A DNA stretch of 64,000 nucleotides from Flavobacterium pokkalii. Lineage in GTDB: Bacteria; Bacteroidota; Bacteroidia; Flavobacteriales; Flavobacteriaceae. Positions 18,052-27,196 of the stretch are shown here, piece after piece. The DNA lies in the NCBI RefSeq assembly GCF_014596575.1, contig NZ_NASZ01000004.1:124001-188000 (forward strand), read 5' to 3'. Made by a program: the position numbers and the translations under genes. Within the stretch, counting starts at the first letter, position 1. Each line of letters opens with the position of its first letter. Below the pieces are notes generated by a model, which did no database searches, had not been told where the DNA came from, and worked only from the letters and a program-made list of their open reading frames with translations.

Positions 18052-18672
18052 ATGAAAATTTGCTGCTTTTTTATTCTTCTGCTAAGTTTTCAGTCCTGTG
18101 CCACAAAAAAATACACTCACATCAGGCAATGGACAGAGGGAATACATTGGGCAACGGAAAAAAAATACCGAATCAGTCAAAACTCAAAAAAACTTTTATA
18201 CACTAAGGAATACCTTTTTACCCGAAACGGACGTATCAAATATTCTAAAACAACCGACTCGCTTGGTAATCTTATCCAAGAAACCCAAAAACGTTTATGG
18301 TTTGTGGTAGAATCCTATCCGGACAAAGAAAATTATTATTGTAAAACCCGATGGAAACCGGGACAAAGGGAACGAATTAGCTGTTATACCCGTAAACAAT
18401 TCAAACAAAACGAAGCCATTTACCAGTACAATCCTGATGGAACTATTGCCAAAATAACAGACCGCTTCCCTCCTTTTTTTACCCATTTTTTTGATTACAA
18501 ACATAACTATCTTTCCAAAATTAGCATCAAAGCTGTAAATGACAGTTTGATTGATGAAATTCAAATCCATTGCATCAACAAAGATGAAAAGGGAAATTGT
18601 CTCAAAGAAATCCGCCAATATTCTAAAAGCAGCCTACAGGAAGAAATTGACTTTTACCCAAAATACCAATAA
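18052..18672 (+). CDS. Orphan lipoprotein
   Basis: 206 aa with a short lipoprotein signal (SFQSC, Cys16). The body is basic and aromatic, with strand motifs such as YLFTRNGRIKYSKTTDSLGN and IYQYNPDGTIAKI that recall the YD-like repeats of the protein at 15971, so the two may be distant relatives. Function unknown. The start is the only Met that gives a lipobox. No promoter was recognised. Confidence 0.68.
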   Translation: MKICCFFILLLSFQSCATKKYTHIRQWTEGIHWATEKKYRISQNSKKLLYTKEYLFTRNGRIKYSKTTDSLGNLIQETQKRLWFVVESYPDKENYYCKTRWKPGQRERISCYTRKQFKQNEAIYQYNPDGTIAKITDRFPPFFTHFFDYKHNYLSKISIKAVNDSLIDEIQIHCINKDEKGNCLKEIRQYSKSSLQEEIDFYPKYQ

Positions 18673-18785
18673 CAAAATAACGCTCACTAAAGAAAAATTT
18701 TCAAATCTGTTAGAATTTTTAACAACATAAATCTAAAAAGGATGTAATTTTAAGATACTTTTTCGTCTTTATACCCAACACAACA

Positions 18786-20069
18786 ATGAAAGAATCTAGT
18801 GAACTTATCGATATATTACCACCGGATTTAATCAAATTTATTCTGGTAGCCTTATTTTCTCTGCTCATCGGGCTGGAACAACGCCGCCAATTTATAAATT
18901 CCAGTTTAGGAAGTCGTTTTGGAACCGACAGAACTTTTACGCTTATCGGAATTTTAGGATTCATTCTTTACAAGCTTGACCCTGCTAATTTAATCCCTTT
19001 TCTGGGTGGCGGATTGATTTTAGGCTTATTTCTCTCCGTATTTTATTTCACCAAAAGTTTCCTTCAAAAGGAATTTAGTATCACTTCCATAGTAGTCGCT
19101 CTTATTACTTTTTGTTTAGCTCCGCTAATTTATACACAAGCCGACTGGTTAGTAATCCTCATTGTCGTTTCTGTTTTAATTTTAGTCGAAATCAAAGAAA
19201 CTTTATTTAATTTTTCAAAAAAAATTGACGACAATGAATTCATCACACTGTCAAAATTCCTAGCCATAGCGGGAGTAATTCTTCCTTTGCTGCCTAACAC
19301 ACCTATATCAGAAACTATTTCTATTTCGCCCTATAAATTTTGGCTGGCTATCGTAGCGGTTTCAGGTATTTCCTATTTTAGTTATTTGTTGCAAAAATTT
19401 GTTTTCCCGCAATCCGGAATTATACTCACCGGAATTCTCGGCGGATTGTACAGCAGTACTGCCACGACTTTCATTTTGGCTAAAAAAAGTAAAGAATCCG
19501 ACGAAAATTATAAAATAACAGCCGCAATTATTCTCGCCACAACAATGATGTTTATTCGTATTTTCATCCTGGCTTATCTCTTTAATAAATCAATAGCGAT
19601 ACAACTGGCACCGGGTTTAAGTTTGCTCGCTGTACTCTCGGCTGCCATTGGTTTGTATTTTATCTGGCTGGATCAAAAACAATCCAAAACTACGAAACAG
19701 CAGTCTGAAATTAAAGCAATGTCCAATCCTCTGGAATTTAGAACTTCATTGTTTTTTGGTGTTCTTTTTATTGTTTTTGCCTTACTTACCAGTTTTGTAA
19801 ACAGCCAATACGGTACTTCGGGAATTCAAATTTTATCCTTTGTAGTCGGAGTTACCGATATTGATCCTTTTATTATTAATATTTTTCAAAGCAAATGGAA
19901 CATCAGTGAAGGAATTTTAGCTACTGCTGTTCTCAATGCCGTTACAAGTAACAATGTTTTGAAAATGATTTACGGCATTAGTCTTTCGAAAAAAAACATC
20001 AGAAAGCCCATCCTGATTGGTTTCAGCATTTTAATTCTAACAGGATTGTTATGCTCTTTTATTTTTTAG
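18786..20069 (+). CDS. MgtC/SapB family membrane protein with DUF4010 domain
   Basis: 427 aa with about 11-12 hydrophobic segments. The N-terminal ~140 residues match MgtC/SapB (KFILVALFSLLIGLEQRR, then a conserved TLIGILGF stretch). The rest is the DUF4010 part, with GGLYSSTATTFILAKKS and VTDIDPFIINIF. It lies in the inner membrane. MgtC proteins are linked to magnesium and virulence physiology, but the DUF4010 subfamily has no firm function. It is a single-gene unit. Confidence 0.88.
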   Translation: MKESSELIDILPPDLIKFILVALFSLLIGLEQRRQFINSSLGSRFGTDRTFTLIGILGFILYKLDPANLIPFLGGGLILGLFLSVFYFTKSFLQKEFSITSIVVALITFCLAPLIYTQADWLVILIVVSVLILVEIKETLFNFSKKIDDNEFITLSKFLAIAGVILPLLPNTPISETISISPYKFWLAIVAVSGISYFSYLLQKFVFPQSGIILTGILGGLYSSTATTFILAKKSKESDENYKITAAIILATTMMFIRIFILAYLFNKSIAIQLAPGLSLLAVLSAAIGLYFIWLDQKQSKTTKQQSEIKAMSNPLEFRTSLFFGVLFIVFALLTSFVNSQYGTSGIQILSFVVGVTDIDPFIINIFQSKWNISEGILATAVLNAVTSNNVLKMIYGISLSKKNIRKPILIGFSILILTGLLCSFIF

Positions 20070-20130
20070 AATTTAAAATTGACTCACGCTTTTCAGCTTA
20101 ATAATTTTCTTACCAATATTATTTTTTCAA

Positions 20131-20138
20131 TATCTTTG
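20131..20138 (+). promoter_or_regulatory. -7 element TATCTTTG of the PH-domain gene
   Basis: TATCTTTG 43 bases before the ATG at 20182. Confidence 0.5.
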
Positions 20139-20181
20139 ATAAAAGAAACACTAGTCATTAATTAACAACTACAATAAAATT

Positions 20182-20562
20182 ATGGGATTATTTTCAGCAT
20201 TACTTGGAAACGCAGGAACGGTTAGCCAGGAAGAATTACTAAAAGATTACAGCAAATTACTAATTGCCGGTGAGGAAATCGAAATGGGTTTTAAACTCAT
20301 CAGAGATGTTTTTATTTTCACCAATAAAAGACTAATTTTAGTTGACAAACAGGGAGTAACCGGAAGCAAAATTGAGTACAAATCGATTTCATACAAAAGT
20401 ATCAGCCGTTTTAGTATTGAAACTGCTGGAACTTTTGATTTGGATGCCGAATTGAAAATTTGGGTTTCCAGCGAACAAACTCCCAGTATCCGAAAACAAT
20501 TTAACAAATCGGTTAATGTTTATGATGTACACAATGTTTTAGCCACTCATGTTTTAAAATAA
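20182..20562 (+). CDS. Bacterial PH-domain protein (YokE/bPH type)
   Basis: 126 aa without a signal peptide. The fold motifs of bacterial pleckstrin-homology proteins are visible: VFIFTNKRLILVDKQGVTGSKIEYKSISYKSISRFSIETAG, followed by a strand with DLDAELKIWVSS and a C-terminal helix (VYDVHNVLATHVL). The role is unknown; homologues are small soluble proteins. Transcription ends toward the duplicated guaB terminator at 20585. Confidence 0.85.
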   Translation: MGLFSALLGNAGTVSQEELLKDYSKLLIAGEEIEMGFKLIRDVFIFTNKRLILVDKQGVTGSKIEYKSISYKSISRFSIETAGTFDLDAELKIWVSSEQTPSIRKQFNKSVNVYDVHNVLATHVLK

Positions 20563-20584
20563 ACCGAATAAAAACAAAAAAGCT

Positions 20585-20620
20585 AGCTGTCTAAGTCAAC
20601 ACTCCGACAGCTTTTTTTTA
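20585..20620. terminator. Hairpin terminator, copy of the guaB terminator
   Basis: A 7-bp stem AGCTGTC/GACAGCT followed by eight T. It shares stem, loop bases and 3' flank with the real guaB terminator at 21390 and now ends the PH-domain gene. Confidence 0.75.
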
Positions 20621-20636
20621 TCATTTAAGCAAAAAA

Positions 20637-20712
20637 TTATCTGGAATAATATTCTATTCAGACAAGTAAACCTCCAATAAATCACAACATCCTTTCGTTT
20701 AATTTTCATTGC
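20637..20712 (-). pseudogene. Decayed fragment of a second guaB 3' end
   Basis: Read on the minus strand, this segment gives NERML-stop-FIGGL, then after a short degenerate join YYSR-stop. The real guaB C-terminus contains [11 protein letters not shown] and ends NYSR-stop. At DNA level 20585-20650 aligns with 21390-21458 (terminator, stop and last codons), and 20657-20711 aligns with 21581-21636; about 120 bp between these blocks is missing. Two in-frame TGA codons show it is dead. It is a remnant of a guaB duplication lying 0.8 kb from the intact gene. Confidence 0.82.
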
Positions 20713-21009
20713 ATCTACAGATTCTTATTAAACCGTTAGCATTTCTAAAATTTTTTATATCATAATTAAAAAAAGTTCACTTCAGAAGTACTTTAGTAAA
20801 TACGTAAAAAATCAGTAACTTAGTAAACATTGTTAACTTGTAACAACTATAGCATTTACAATAGTAACTATAAAACGAACTATTAAAAATAGAATCGCTA
20901 AACAAAGTACTCATAAGAATTTCAATTTGTTTCAGTAAAAATTAATTCAAAATGTAGATTATGAGTTAAATCACTTTTTATCAAACTGTATCATTTTTTT
21001 CTTTATTCT
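20713..21009. other. Gene-free stretch upstream of the DUF202 gene
   Basis: About 300 bases of A/T-rich DNA after the guaB remnant. No reading frame, hairpin or TAnnTTTG box was recognised with confidence. It may hold further eroded guaB sequence and the DUF202 promoter. Confidence 0.5.
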
Positions 21010-21354
21010 ATGAAAAAGATAATCAAACAACTCGTCAAATTCACAGGTGACTACGTAAATAAAGAAGAAATCATTTTGCGTGATCACTTAGCCATTGAAC
21101 GCACAAAACTGGCAAATGAAAGAACCTTGCTCACTTATATCCGAACCTCTATTTATCTGGTTCTTGGGGGCATGGCCTTTTTAGGAATGCAGGATTTTGA
21201 AGAAATCAGATATATGGGACATTTGTCCCTGTCTTTAAGTTTTATACTCTTGGTTATAGGAATCGTTCGCTTTATTCAACTAAAAAGACATATTAAAGCG
21301 ATGTACGAACCTATTTTGGCAAAAGAAATAAAAGAGGCGACCGAAAATAAATAA
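21010..21354 (+). CDS. DUF202 (YidH-family) membrane protein
   Basis: 114 aa. It shows the DUF202 signature HLAIERTKLANERTLLTYIRTSIYLVLGGMAF followed by a second membrane helix (LSLSLSFILLVIGIVRFIQL). Two transmembrane segments are predicted at about 48-65 and 72-92. It is an inner-membrane protein of unknown function. It sits between the guaB remnant and intact guaB, so the duplication or insertion event involved this locus. It converges on guaB. Confidence 0.88.
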   Translation: MKKIIKQLVKFTGDYVNKEEIILRDHLAIERTKLANERTLLTYIRTSIYLVLGGMAFLGMQDFEEIRYMGHLSLSLSFILLVIGIVRFIQLKRHIKAMYEPILAKEIKEATENK

Positions 21355-21389
21355 CCTTTCTAAAATCCCTCTAATTCAGAAACAAAAAA

Positions 21390-21427
21390 AGCTGTCTAAG
21401 TCAAAAACTCAGACAGCTCTTTTTTTT
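21390..21427. terminator. guaB terminator (shared with DUF202 gene)
   Basis: An 8-bp core stem (AGCTGTCT with AGACAGCT), extendable across one mismatch, loop of 13 bases, with A- and T-runs on both sides; lies between convergent genes. Confidence 0.85.
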
Positions 21428-21444
21428 ATCATTTAAGCTAAAAA

Positions 21445-22917
21445 TTATCTGGAATAATTTGGTGCTTCTTTAGTAATCGTTACGTTGTGAGGGTGACTTT
21501 CAGAAATTCCGCTTGAAGTCAAACGTACAAAACGCCCGGTTGCCTGCAAAGTAGCAATGTCTTTAGCTCCGCAATAGCCCATTCCGGCACGTAAACCACC
21601 GATGAATTGCAACATACTTTCGTTTAATTCTCCTTTGTAAGGCACACGACCTACAATTCCTTCCGGAACTAATTTCTTCACATCGTCTTCTACATCTTGG
21701 AAATAACGGTCTTTAGAACCTGTTTGCATCGCTTCCACAGACCCCATTCCTCTATATGATTTGAATTTTCTTCCTTCAAAAATGATTGTTTCACCCGGAG
21801 ATTCTTTAGTACCTGCCAAAAGCGAACCTAACATCACACAGTCAGCTCCGGCAGCAATTGCCTTAGGAATATCTCCAGTATAACGAATACCACCATCAGC
21901 AATTACAGGAACTCCTGAACCTTTAATTGCAGCTGAAACTTCTAAAACAGCAGAAAACTGAGGAAAACCAACTCCGGCAACCACACGAGTTGTACAAATA
22001 GAACCTGGTCCGATTCCAACTTTAACCCCATCAGCTCCGTTATCCACTAAATATTGAGCCGCTTCCGGTGTAGCAATATTTCCAACTACAACATCTAAAT
22101 CAGGGAATTGGGCTTTTACTGCTTTTAACACATCCACCACTCCTTTGGTATGACCGTGAGCTGTATCGATAATTACCGCATCCACACCAGCATTTACAAG
22201 TGCTGTTGCTCTTTCAACCGCATCAGCAGTAACTCCTAAAGCAGCAGCTACACGCAAACGTCCGTATTTATCTTTATTAGCGTTTGGTTTTTGATTCAAT
22301 TTAGTAATATCTCTAAAAGTAATCAAACCTACTAATTTATTGTCTTTGTCAATTACAGGAAGTTTTTCGATTTTATGACCTTGCAAAACGACTTCTGCTT
22401 CCACTAATGAAGTTCCTTCAGCAACTGTTACCAGATTTTCGCTAGTCATTACCTCAACAATCGGACGAGAACTGTTTTTCTCAAAACGTAAATCACGGTT
22501 TGTAACAATTCCTTTCAAAGTTTGATTTTCATCAACAACAGGAATCCCTCCAATACCAAATTCTTTCATTGCAGCTTTTGCATCAGCAACAGTAGCCGAA
22601 AGAGGTAAAGTTACCGGATCGATAATCATCCCTGACTCTGCACGTTTTACTTTACGCACTTTAGCAGCTTGCTGCTCGATAGTCATGTTTTTATGTAAAA
22701 CACCAATTCCTCCTTCCTGAGCCATAGCAATAGCCATAGAACTTTCGGTTACTGTATCCATAGCAGCAGATACAATAGGAACGTTAAGTGTTATGTTTCT
22801 TGAGAATTTTGTTTGGATACTCACTTCGCGAGGAAGCACTTGTGAGTAATTAGGAACTAATAATACATCATCGTAAGTTAAACCTTCACCGATAATCTTT
22901 GAATTGTGTGCTATCAT
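21445..22917 (-). CDS. guaB: Inosine-5'-monophosphate dehydrogenase
   Basis: 490 aa. It catalyses NAD-dependent oxidation of IMP to XMP, the first committed step to GMP. A TIM barrel is split by two CBS domains (about 95-210). The catalytic loop is [15 protein letters not shown] with Cys308, and the flap region carries the Arg-Tyr pair (RYFQ). The C-terminus is [14 protein letters not shown]. The start [20 protein letters not shown] is canonical. A decayed copy of its 3' end lies at 20637-20712. Confidence 0.97.
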   Translation of the reverse strand: MIAHNSKIIGEGLTYDDVLLVPNYSQVLPREVSIQTKFSRNITLNVPIVSAAMDTVTESSMAIAMAQEGGIGVLHKNMTIEQQAAKVRKVKRAESGMIIDPVTLPLSATVADAKAAMKEFGIGGIPVVDENQTLKGIVTNRDLRFEKNSSRPIVEVMTSENLVTVAEGTSLVEAEVVLQGHKIEKLPVIDKDNKLVGLITFRDITKLNQKPNANKDKYGRLRVAAALGVTADAVERATALVNAGVDAVIIDTAHGHTKGVVDVLKAVKAQFPDLDVVVGNIATPEAAQYLVDNGADGVKVGIGPGSICTTRVVAGVGFPQFSAVLEVSAAIKGSGVPVIADGGIRYTGDIPKAIAAGADCVMLGSLLAGTKESPGETIIFEGRKFKSYRGMGSVEAMQTGSKDRYFQDVEDDVKKLVPEGIVGRVPYKGELNESMLQFIGGLRAGMGYCGAKDIATLQATGRFVRLTSSGISESHPHNVTITKEAPNYSR

Positions 22918-22943
22918 GTTGCAATTTCTAGTTGAATTGCGTG

Positions 22944-22951
22944 CAAATATA
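22944..22951 (-). promoter_or_regulatory. -7 element TATATTTG of guaB
   Basis: A minus-strand TATATTTG, 26 bases upstream of the guaB ATG. Confidence 0.55.
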
Positions 22952-23046
22952 GCAAATTATTTTAATTTATTAAAATTCAGAATCCAAATAAATTTCACAG
23001 CCTGAAATATCTCAAAACAATACCGCTTTAAAAATTCTCATCAAAA

Positions 23047-24447
23047 TCAATAAGGAGGTTCGTTACTATCTGCAAAAATAAAATTAAAGCCAAACTGAAA
23101 AGAAAGACTCTTAGCCTTGGATACATCCCGATAACCCAATAAATTATCGCCCATAAAATACAGATTAAACTTCCCTAAAGTAGCTGACATTCCCAATCCA
23201 ATATTCGTATAAGAATAAGAATCCAAAGTATAAGTTGCTTTCAACTGTAATTTGTCTGAAACATTTCTTTGATAAAAACCCGTAAGAGCTGTAATAGGCG
23301 TTCGTGGCGTACTCATCATAAAAAGCTGAGCTCCAACTGAATTTTTATATTTTTTCTCTCCGGCATAACAATTACAATCTTCCTCGCTGCTAATTCCATA
23401 AGAATATTTATAAGAAGCATTCAATTTTATTGGCCTCCAGGTGGTGTATTTATTATATAATGTGTCTAACTTAACTGCATCCTGAAAATCACTATACACA
23501 CCATCCGGGTCATCTGAACCAGTAAATCCCGGATTGATTCCTTCATACTTATAATAACCTTTATAAGTAAAGTTTTCCACATCCTTTGAGTGACTCACAA
23601 AACCAACATCCAGAATACTGGCTGTAATTTGCGTATTTTTTTTAGGATAATAAGTAAACCCCAAATCAAAACCAAGTCCCATATCACTGCCAAACAAAAG
23701 CTGTTTACGAACATCAGTCGCAACATCTCCATTGTAATCTTCGTCAATATATTTTGAAATTCCCGAAGTATTCAAGGTTAAATTTGAATTAACTATTTGC
23801 TCATATATTGTCGTATTAGCATTTCTGGTTAAAATATATCCCGAATTGTGGGTAGAAGTTGCATTGAATCCGCTGAAGTAAATTTTCCCACGGGCGCCCA
23901 CAATTAAATTATCAGCGATATTTTTATGATAACCAATATGTAATACCGAAACCGTTTCGGCTTTCACACTTAAATCAGACAAATCAAATGATTTTGCAAT
24001 ATAATTTTGATTACCGTCCAAAGCCAAAATAGCCAAATCCTTAGGCATATAGCTCCAAAAGTCGAATTCCTGATACAAACCAAAGGACAAATACCCCTTG
24101 TCTTCCAACCAATCCCCTAATTTCACACCGCCATTAAAAATTTCGATTTGCTCATTCAGCGCACCATGATCATTTCTATTGGTTGCATAAACTACCTTTC
24201 GCAACTTCTGATTGAAATCGACTCCGTCATTGGCAAACAAATCATACATTGAAAAACCAGTAGATCCAACTTTGAACGAAGTTCCCGAAAGCAACGGAAC
24301 TCCAAAATAAAATTTATACTTAAAATCGGCTCCGGGATTTAACATTAAAGATTGCGGAACCGAAGTCATATTATACAATACTTGCTTATTTTGAGAAAAG
24401 CAATTTGCAACTACCACTAACAACAAGAATAAAAAAACTTTTCTCAT
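23047..24447 (-). CDS. DUF5723-family outer-membrane-like protein
   Basis: 466 aa with a signal peptide (ending NCFSQ). The mature protein is rich in beta strands with alternating aromatic residues, and opens LYNMTSVPQSLMLNPGA, the motif of the DUF5723 family, which resembles PorV/SprF-type barrels. It is likely an outer-membrane beta-barrel; its role is unknown. Its ATG overlaps the TGA of the upstream lipoprotein gene (ATGA), so the two are translationally coupled and probably work together. Confidence 0.82.
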   Translation of the reverse strand: MRKVFLFLLLVVVANCFSQNKQVLYNMTSVPQSLMLNPGADFKYKFYFGVPLLSGTSFKVGSTGFSMYDLFANDGVDFNQKLRKVVYATNRNDHGALNEQIEIFNGGVKLGDWLEDKGYLSFGLYQEFDFWSYMPKDLAILALDGNQNYIAKSFDLSDLSVKAETVSVLHIGYHKNIADNLIVGARGKIYFSGFNATSTHNSGYILTRNANTTIYEQIVNSNLTLNTSGISKYIDEDYNGDVATDVRKQLLFGSDMGLGFDLGFTYYPKKNTQITASILDVGFVSHSKDVENFTYKGYYKYEGINPGFTGSDDPDGVYSDFQDAVKLDTLYNKYTTWRPIKLNASYKYSYGISSEEDCNCYAGEKKYKNSVGAQLFMMSTPRTPITALTGFYQRNVSDKLQLKATYTLDSYSYTNIGLGMSATLGKFNLYFMGDNLLGYRDVSKAKSLSFQFGFNFIFADSNEPPY

Positions 24448-24998
24448 TGTATTTCCATATAAACTGTGGCACTTGAACGCAAAATTAAATTCCCGGGACT
24501 ATTTTCATCCAAAACCGGTCCAGGTTTCATTGCAACCATAAAACGCATTTTTCGGGTACTTTTAAGCAATTCTAATCTTGCGTTTTGAAAAATTTCTGTT
24601 TGCGAAATAGTATTGGCTGTTCCGGAATAAGCAGGAACATCCATCGTAATTGTGGTCAGCATATTATCATTGGCATCCAATAAAACAATATTTAATGAAA
24701 AGGCACGCGCAATAGTATTGGTAATTTCAAAATAAAAATCGGCTCTTTGCAGATAACTGTTGATGTATTTATCTCTAAAAACATCAAATTCCTCATCGTC
24801 ATAAGCCCATTGATAATTAGTTCCATCACTAGCTACAAAAGCAGTTGCCGGAACATTAAAATAGCTAAAATTAAGCTCATAAACCGGTTCCAGCCTCAAA
24901 TCGTTCAACTGATTAAAATCTAAATCACTCGAACAGGAAAAATGTACACCTACAAGAAGCAACAAACAAATAATTTTACTTAAAAAATACTTTTTCAT
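24444..24998 (-). CDS. Orphan lipoprotein coupled to the DUF5723 gene
   Basis: 184 aa with lipobox Cys22 (GVHFSC). The mature part is acidic and strand-rich (YELNFSYFNVPATAF, FYFEITNTIARAF, LILRSSATVYMEIQ), suggesting a beta-sandwich exposed on a membrane surface. I recognise no family. Its stop codon overlaps the next start by four bases, so it is probably co-produced with the DUF5723 barrel as an accessory subunit; this pairing is an inference. Confidence 0.75.
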   Translation of the reverse strand: MKKYFLSKIICLLLLVGVHFSCSSDLDFNQLNDLRLEPVYELNFSYFNVPATAFVASDGTNYQWAYDDEEFDVFRDKYINSYLQRADFYFEITNTIARAFSLNIVLLDANDNMLTTITMDVPAYSGTANTISQTEIFQNARLELLKSTRKMRFMVAMKPGPVLDENSPGNLILRSSATVYMEIQ

Positions 24999-25047
24999 TT
25001 CTGAACCTTATTTAGGTAATTCTAAAAATTTCATTTCAAAACGATTT

Positions 25048-25911
25048 CTAATAATAGGTTTGAAAAATTTTGGAAGCTTCGTTATACGCACTTTCAAAAC
25101 TCAACGGATTTAAATTCAAAGTTTCCTTATTAGCCGTAAAATAAGACAGTAATTTTTCGGTAGGCATATTTCCGGTCAATTCGTCTTTTGCCATTGGGCA
25201 ACCTCCAAATCCCTGAATGGCGCCGTCATATCTTCGGCAGCCGGATTCATAAGCCGCTTCAATTTTCTCAAACCATTTATCATAAGTTGTATGCAAATGC
25301 GCTCCAAACTCAATTTGAGGATATTTCGGAATTAAATTGGAAAACAGATAACGAATTACTTCAGGAGTCGAACTTCCAATGGTATCCGACAAAGAAAGAA
25401 TTTTAACTCCCATTGCCGCTAATTTTTCCGTCCACTCTCCTACGATTTCCACATTCCATGGATCGCCGTAAGGATTTCCAAAACCCATTGACAAATAAGC
25501 CACCACTTCTTTTTGATGTTTATCAGCAATTTCCAGAATTTCCTGCATACTCACAATCGATTCTGCAATAGTTTTATGCGTATTACGCATCTGGAAATTT
25601 TCAGAAATAGAAAAAGGAAAACCCAAATATTGTATTGGTTCAAATTGAGCAGCCATCTCAGCTCCTTTGGTATTGGCAATGATAGCCAAAAGTTTGCTGC
25701 TGGTTTTAGACAAATCCAATTGCTCTAAAACTGCAGCAGTGTCCTGCATTTGCGGAACTGCTCTTGGCGAAACAAAACTACCAAAATCTATGGTATCAAA
25801 CCCCACACGCAGCAAAGCCTGAATATAGGCGACTTTCTTTTCCGTAGGAATAAAACTTTTAATGCCTTGCATGGCATCACGCGGACATTCGATAATTTTT
25901 ATTGGTTCCAT
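25048..25911 (-). CDS. Hydroxymethylglutaryl-CoA lyase
   Basis: 287 aa from the ATG at 25911 (MEPIKIIECPRDAMQG). The enzyme splits HMG-CoA to acetoacetate and acetyl-CoA, the last step of leucine breakdown. The PRD near the N-terminus, the GAHLHTTYD metal-ligand motif and the active-site loop GFGGCPMAKDELTGN (Cys in GGCP) are all present. The frame is open nine codons further up, but that stretch lies over the promoter box at 25918, so the shorter start is preferred. The message may then be nearly leaderless. Confidence 0.93.
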   Translation of the reverse strand: MEPIKIIECPRDAMQGIKSFIPTEKKVAYIQALLRVGFDTIDFGSFVSPRAVPQMQDTAAVLEQLDLSKTSSKLLAIIANTKGAEMAAQFEPIQYLGFPFSISENFQMRNTHKTIAESIVSMQEILEIADKHQKEVVAYLSMGFGNPYGDPWNVEIVGEWTEKLAAMGVKILSLSDTIGSSTPEVIRYLFSNLIPKYPQIEFGAHLHTTYDKWFEKIEAAYESGCRRYDGAIQGFGGCPMAKDELTGNMPTEKLLSYFTANKETLNLNPLSFESAYNEASKIFQTYY

Positions 25912-25917
25912 AGTTTC

Positions 25918-25925
25918 CAAAGATA
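25918..25925 (-). promoter_or_regulatory. -7 element TATCTTTG of the HMG-CoA lyase gene
   Basis: A minus-strand TATCTTTG ends seven bases before the ATG at 25911, with TTG at 25946-25944 (18-base spacer). Transcription would begin at or next to the start codon. Confidence 0.55.
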
Positions 25926-25963
25926 CTAAAACTTGCAAAGCAGCAAAATGTTGAACAAACTAA

Positions 25964-25996
25964 AAAAGCGTAATTCATGTTAAGAATTACGCTTTT
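25964..25996 (-). terminator. Terminator of pyrD
   Basis: A perfect 13-bp stem (25964-25976 with 25984-25996), 7-base loop, T-run on the minus strand, 25 bases past the pyrD stop. Confidence 0.88.
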
Positions 25997-26020
25997 CATT
26001 TTATACTATTTAGAATTAGT

Positions 26021-27040
26021 TTACAACTTACCTAAAATCTTTTTATTGATAGCTTTTACTAATGCCGGACCTTCATAAATAAAACCGGTGTACAGTTGTA
26101 CCAAACTCGCTCCGGCTTCTAATTTTTCGATAGCATCATCGGCAGAATGAATTCCTCCTACTCCAATAATCGGAAAAGCGTTATTGCTTTTTTGGGACAG
26201 AAAACGAATCACTTCAGTAGAACGTTTTGTCAACGGCTTTCCGGACAAACCTCCCATTTCAGTCTTATTTTCCGATTGCAAACCTTCGCGGGAAATTGTT
26301 GTATTAGTAGCAATTACACCTGCAATTTGAGTTTCTTTTACAATATCAATAATGTCTAATAATTGCTCATCGGTCAAATCCGGAGCAATTTTTAATAAAA
26401 TTGGTTTTTGTTTTGGCTTAGCCAAATTTTTATTTTGCAAAGTCTGCAACAGCTGTGTCAACGGTTCTTTGTCCTGCAATTCGCGAAGATTGGGTGTATT
26501 TGGCGAACTCACATTCACCACAAAATAATCCACATAATCGTATAACGCATCAAAACAAATTTCGTAATCCGAAGTTGCTTCTTCATTAGGAGTTACCTTG
26601 TTTTTTCCAATGTTTCCTCCAATTAAAACACCCGGATTGGATTTTAATCGCTCCACTGCTTCCATCACTCCGCCGTTGTTAAAGCCCATTCGGTTGATAA
26701 TCGCCGAATCTTCTTTTAAGCGAAACAAACGTTTTTTAGGATTTCCGTCCTGTCCTTTCGGGGTCAAAGTTCCGATTTCGATAAAACCAAAACCAAAATT
26801 AGACAGCTCTTTATACAACTTGGCATCTTTATCAAAACCTGCCGCAAGTCCTACCGGATTTTTAAATTTTAATCCAAAAACTTCTCTTTCTAATCGTTTA
26901 TCATCTACTAAATAAAGTGATTTATAAATTGCCGAAAAACCGGGAATTTTAGAAGTAAAACGAACTAAAGAAAAAGTAAAATGATGTATTTTTTCAGGAT
27001 CAAAACAAAAAAATAACGGTCGGATAAACTGTTTGTACAT
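26021..27040 (-). CDS. pyrD: Dihydroorotate dehydrogenase (quinone), class 2
   Basis: 339 aa. It oxidises dihydroorotate to orotate in pyrimidine synthesis, passing electrons to menaquinone at the inner membrane. The N-terminal helix pair typical of class 2 ([20 protein letters not shown]) is present. The FMN barrel has [13 protein letters not shown], the catalytic serine in [12 protein letters not shown] (175-186), and GGIHSADDA. It is a single-gene unit with its own terminator. Confidence 0.96.
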   Translation of the reverse strand: MYKQFIRPLFFCFDPEKIHHFTFSLVRFTSKIPGFSAIYKSLYLVDDKRLEREVFGLKFKNPVGLAAGFDKDAKLYKELSNFGFGFIEIGTLTPKGQDGNPKKRLFRLKEDSAIINRMGFNNGGVMEAVERLKSNPGVLIGGNIGKNKVTPNEEATSDYEICFDALYDYVDYFVVNVSSPNTPNLRELQDKEPLTQLLQTLQNKNLAKPKQKPILLKIAPDLTDEQLLDIIDIVKETQIAGVIATNTTISREGLQSENKTEMGGLSGKPLTKRSTEVIRFLSQKSNNAFPIIGVGGIHSADDAIEKLEAGASLVQLYTGFIYEGPALVKAINKKILGKL

Positions 27041-27058
27041 AGGTTTTTAATTTGAGTG

Positions 27059-27066
27059 CAAAAATA
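27059..27066 (-). promoter_or_regulatory. -7 element TATTTTTG of pyrD
   Basis: A minus-strand TATTTTTG, 18 bases upstream of the start. Confidence 0.5.
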
Positions 27067-27196
27067 GAATTATCTAAACGAATAAGAAACAATTAAACAC
27101 ATTTTTTAGCACTGCTTTTCTCAGAAATAATTGGATGCTATTTAACTTCCTACGCTATTTTTAAACAAACTTTCGTTACTTTTAAATAAAAAAACT

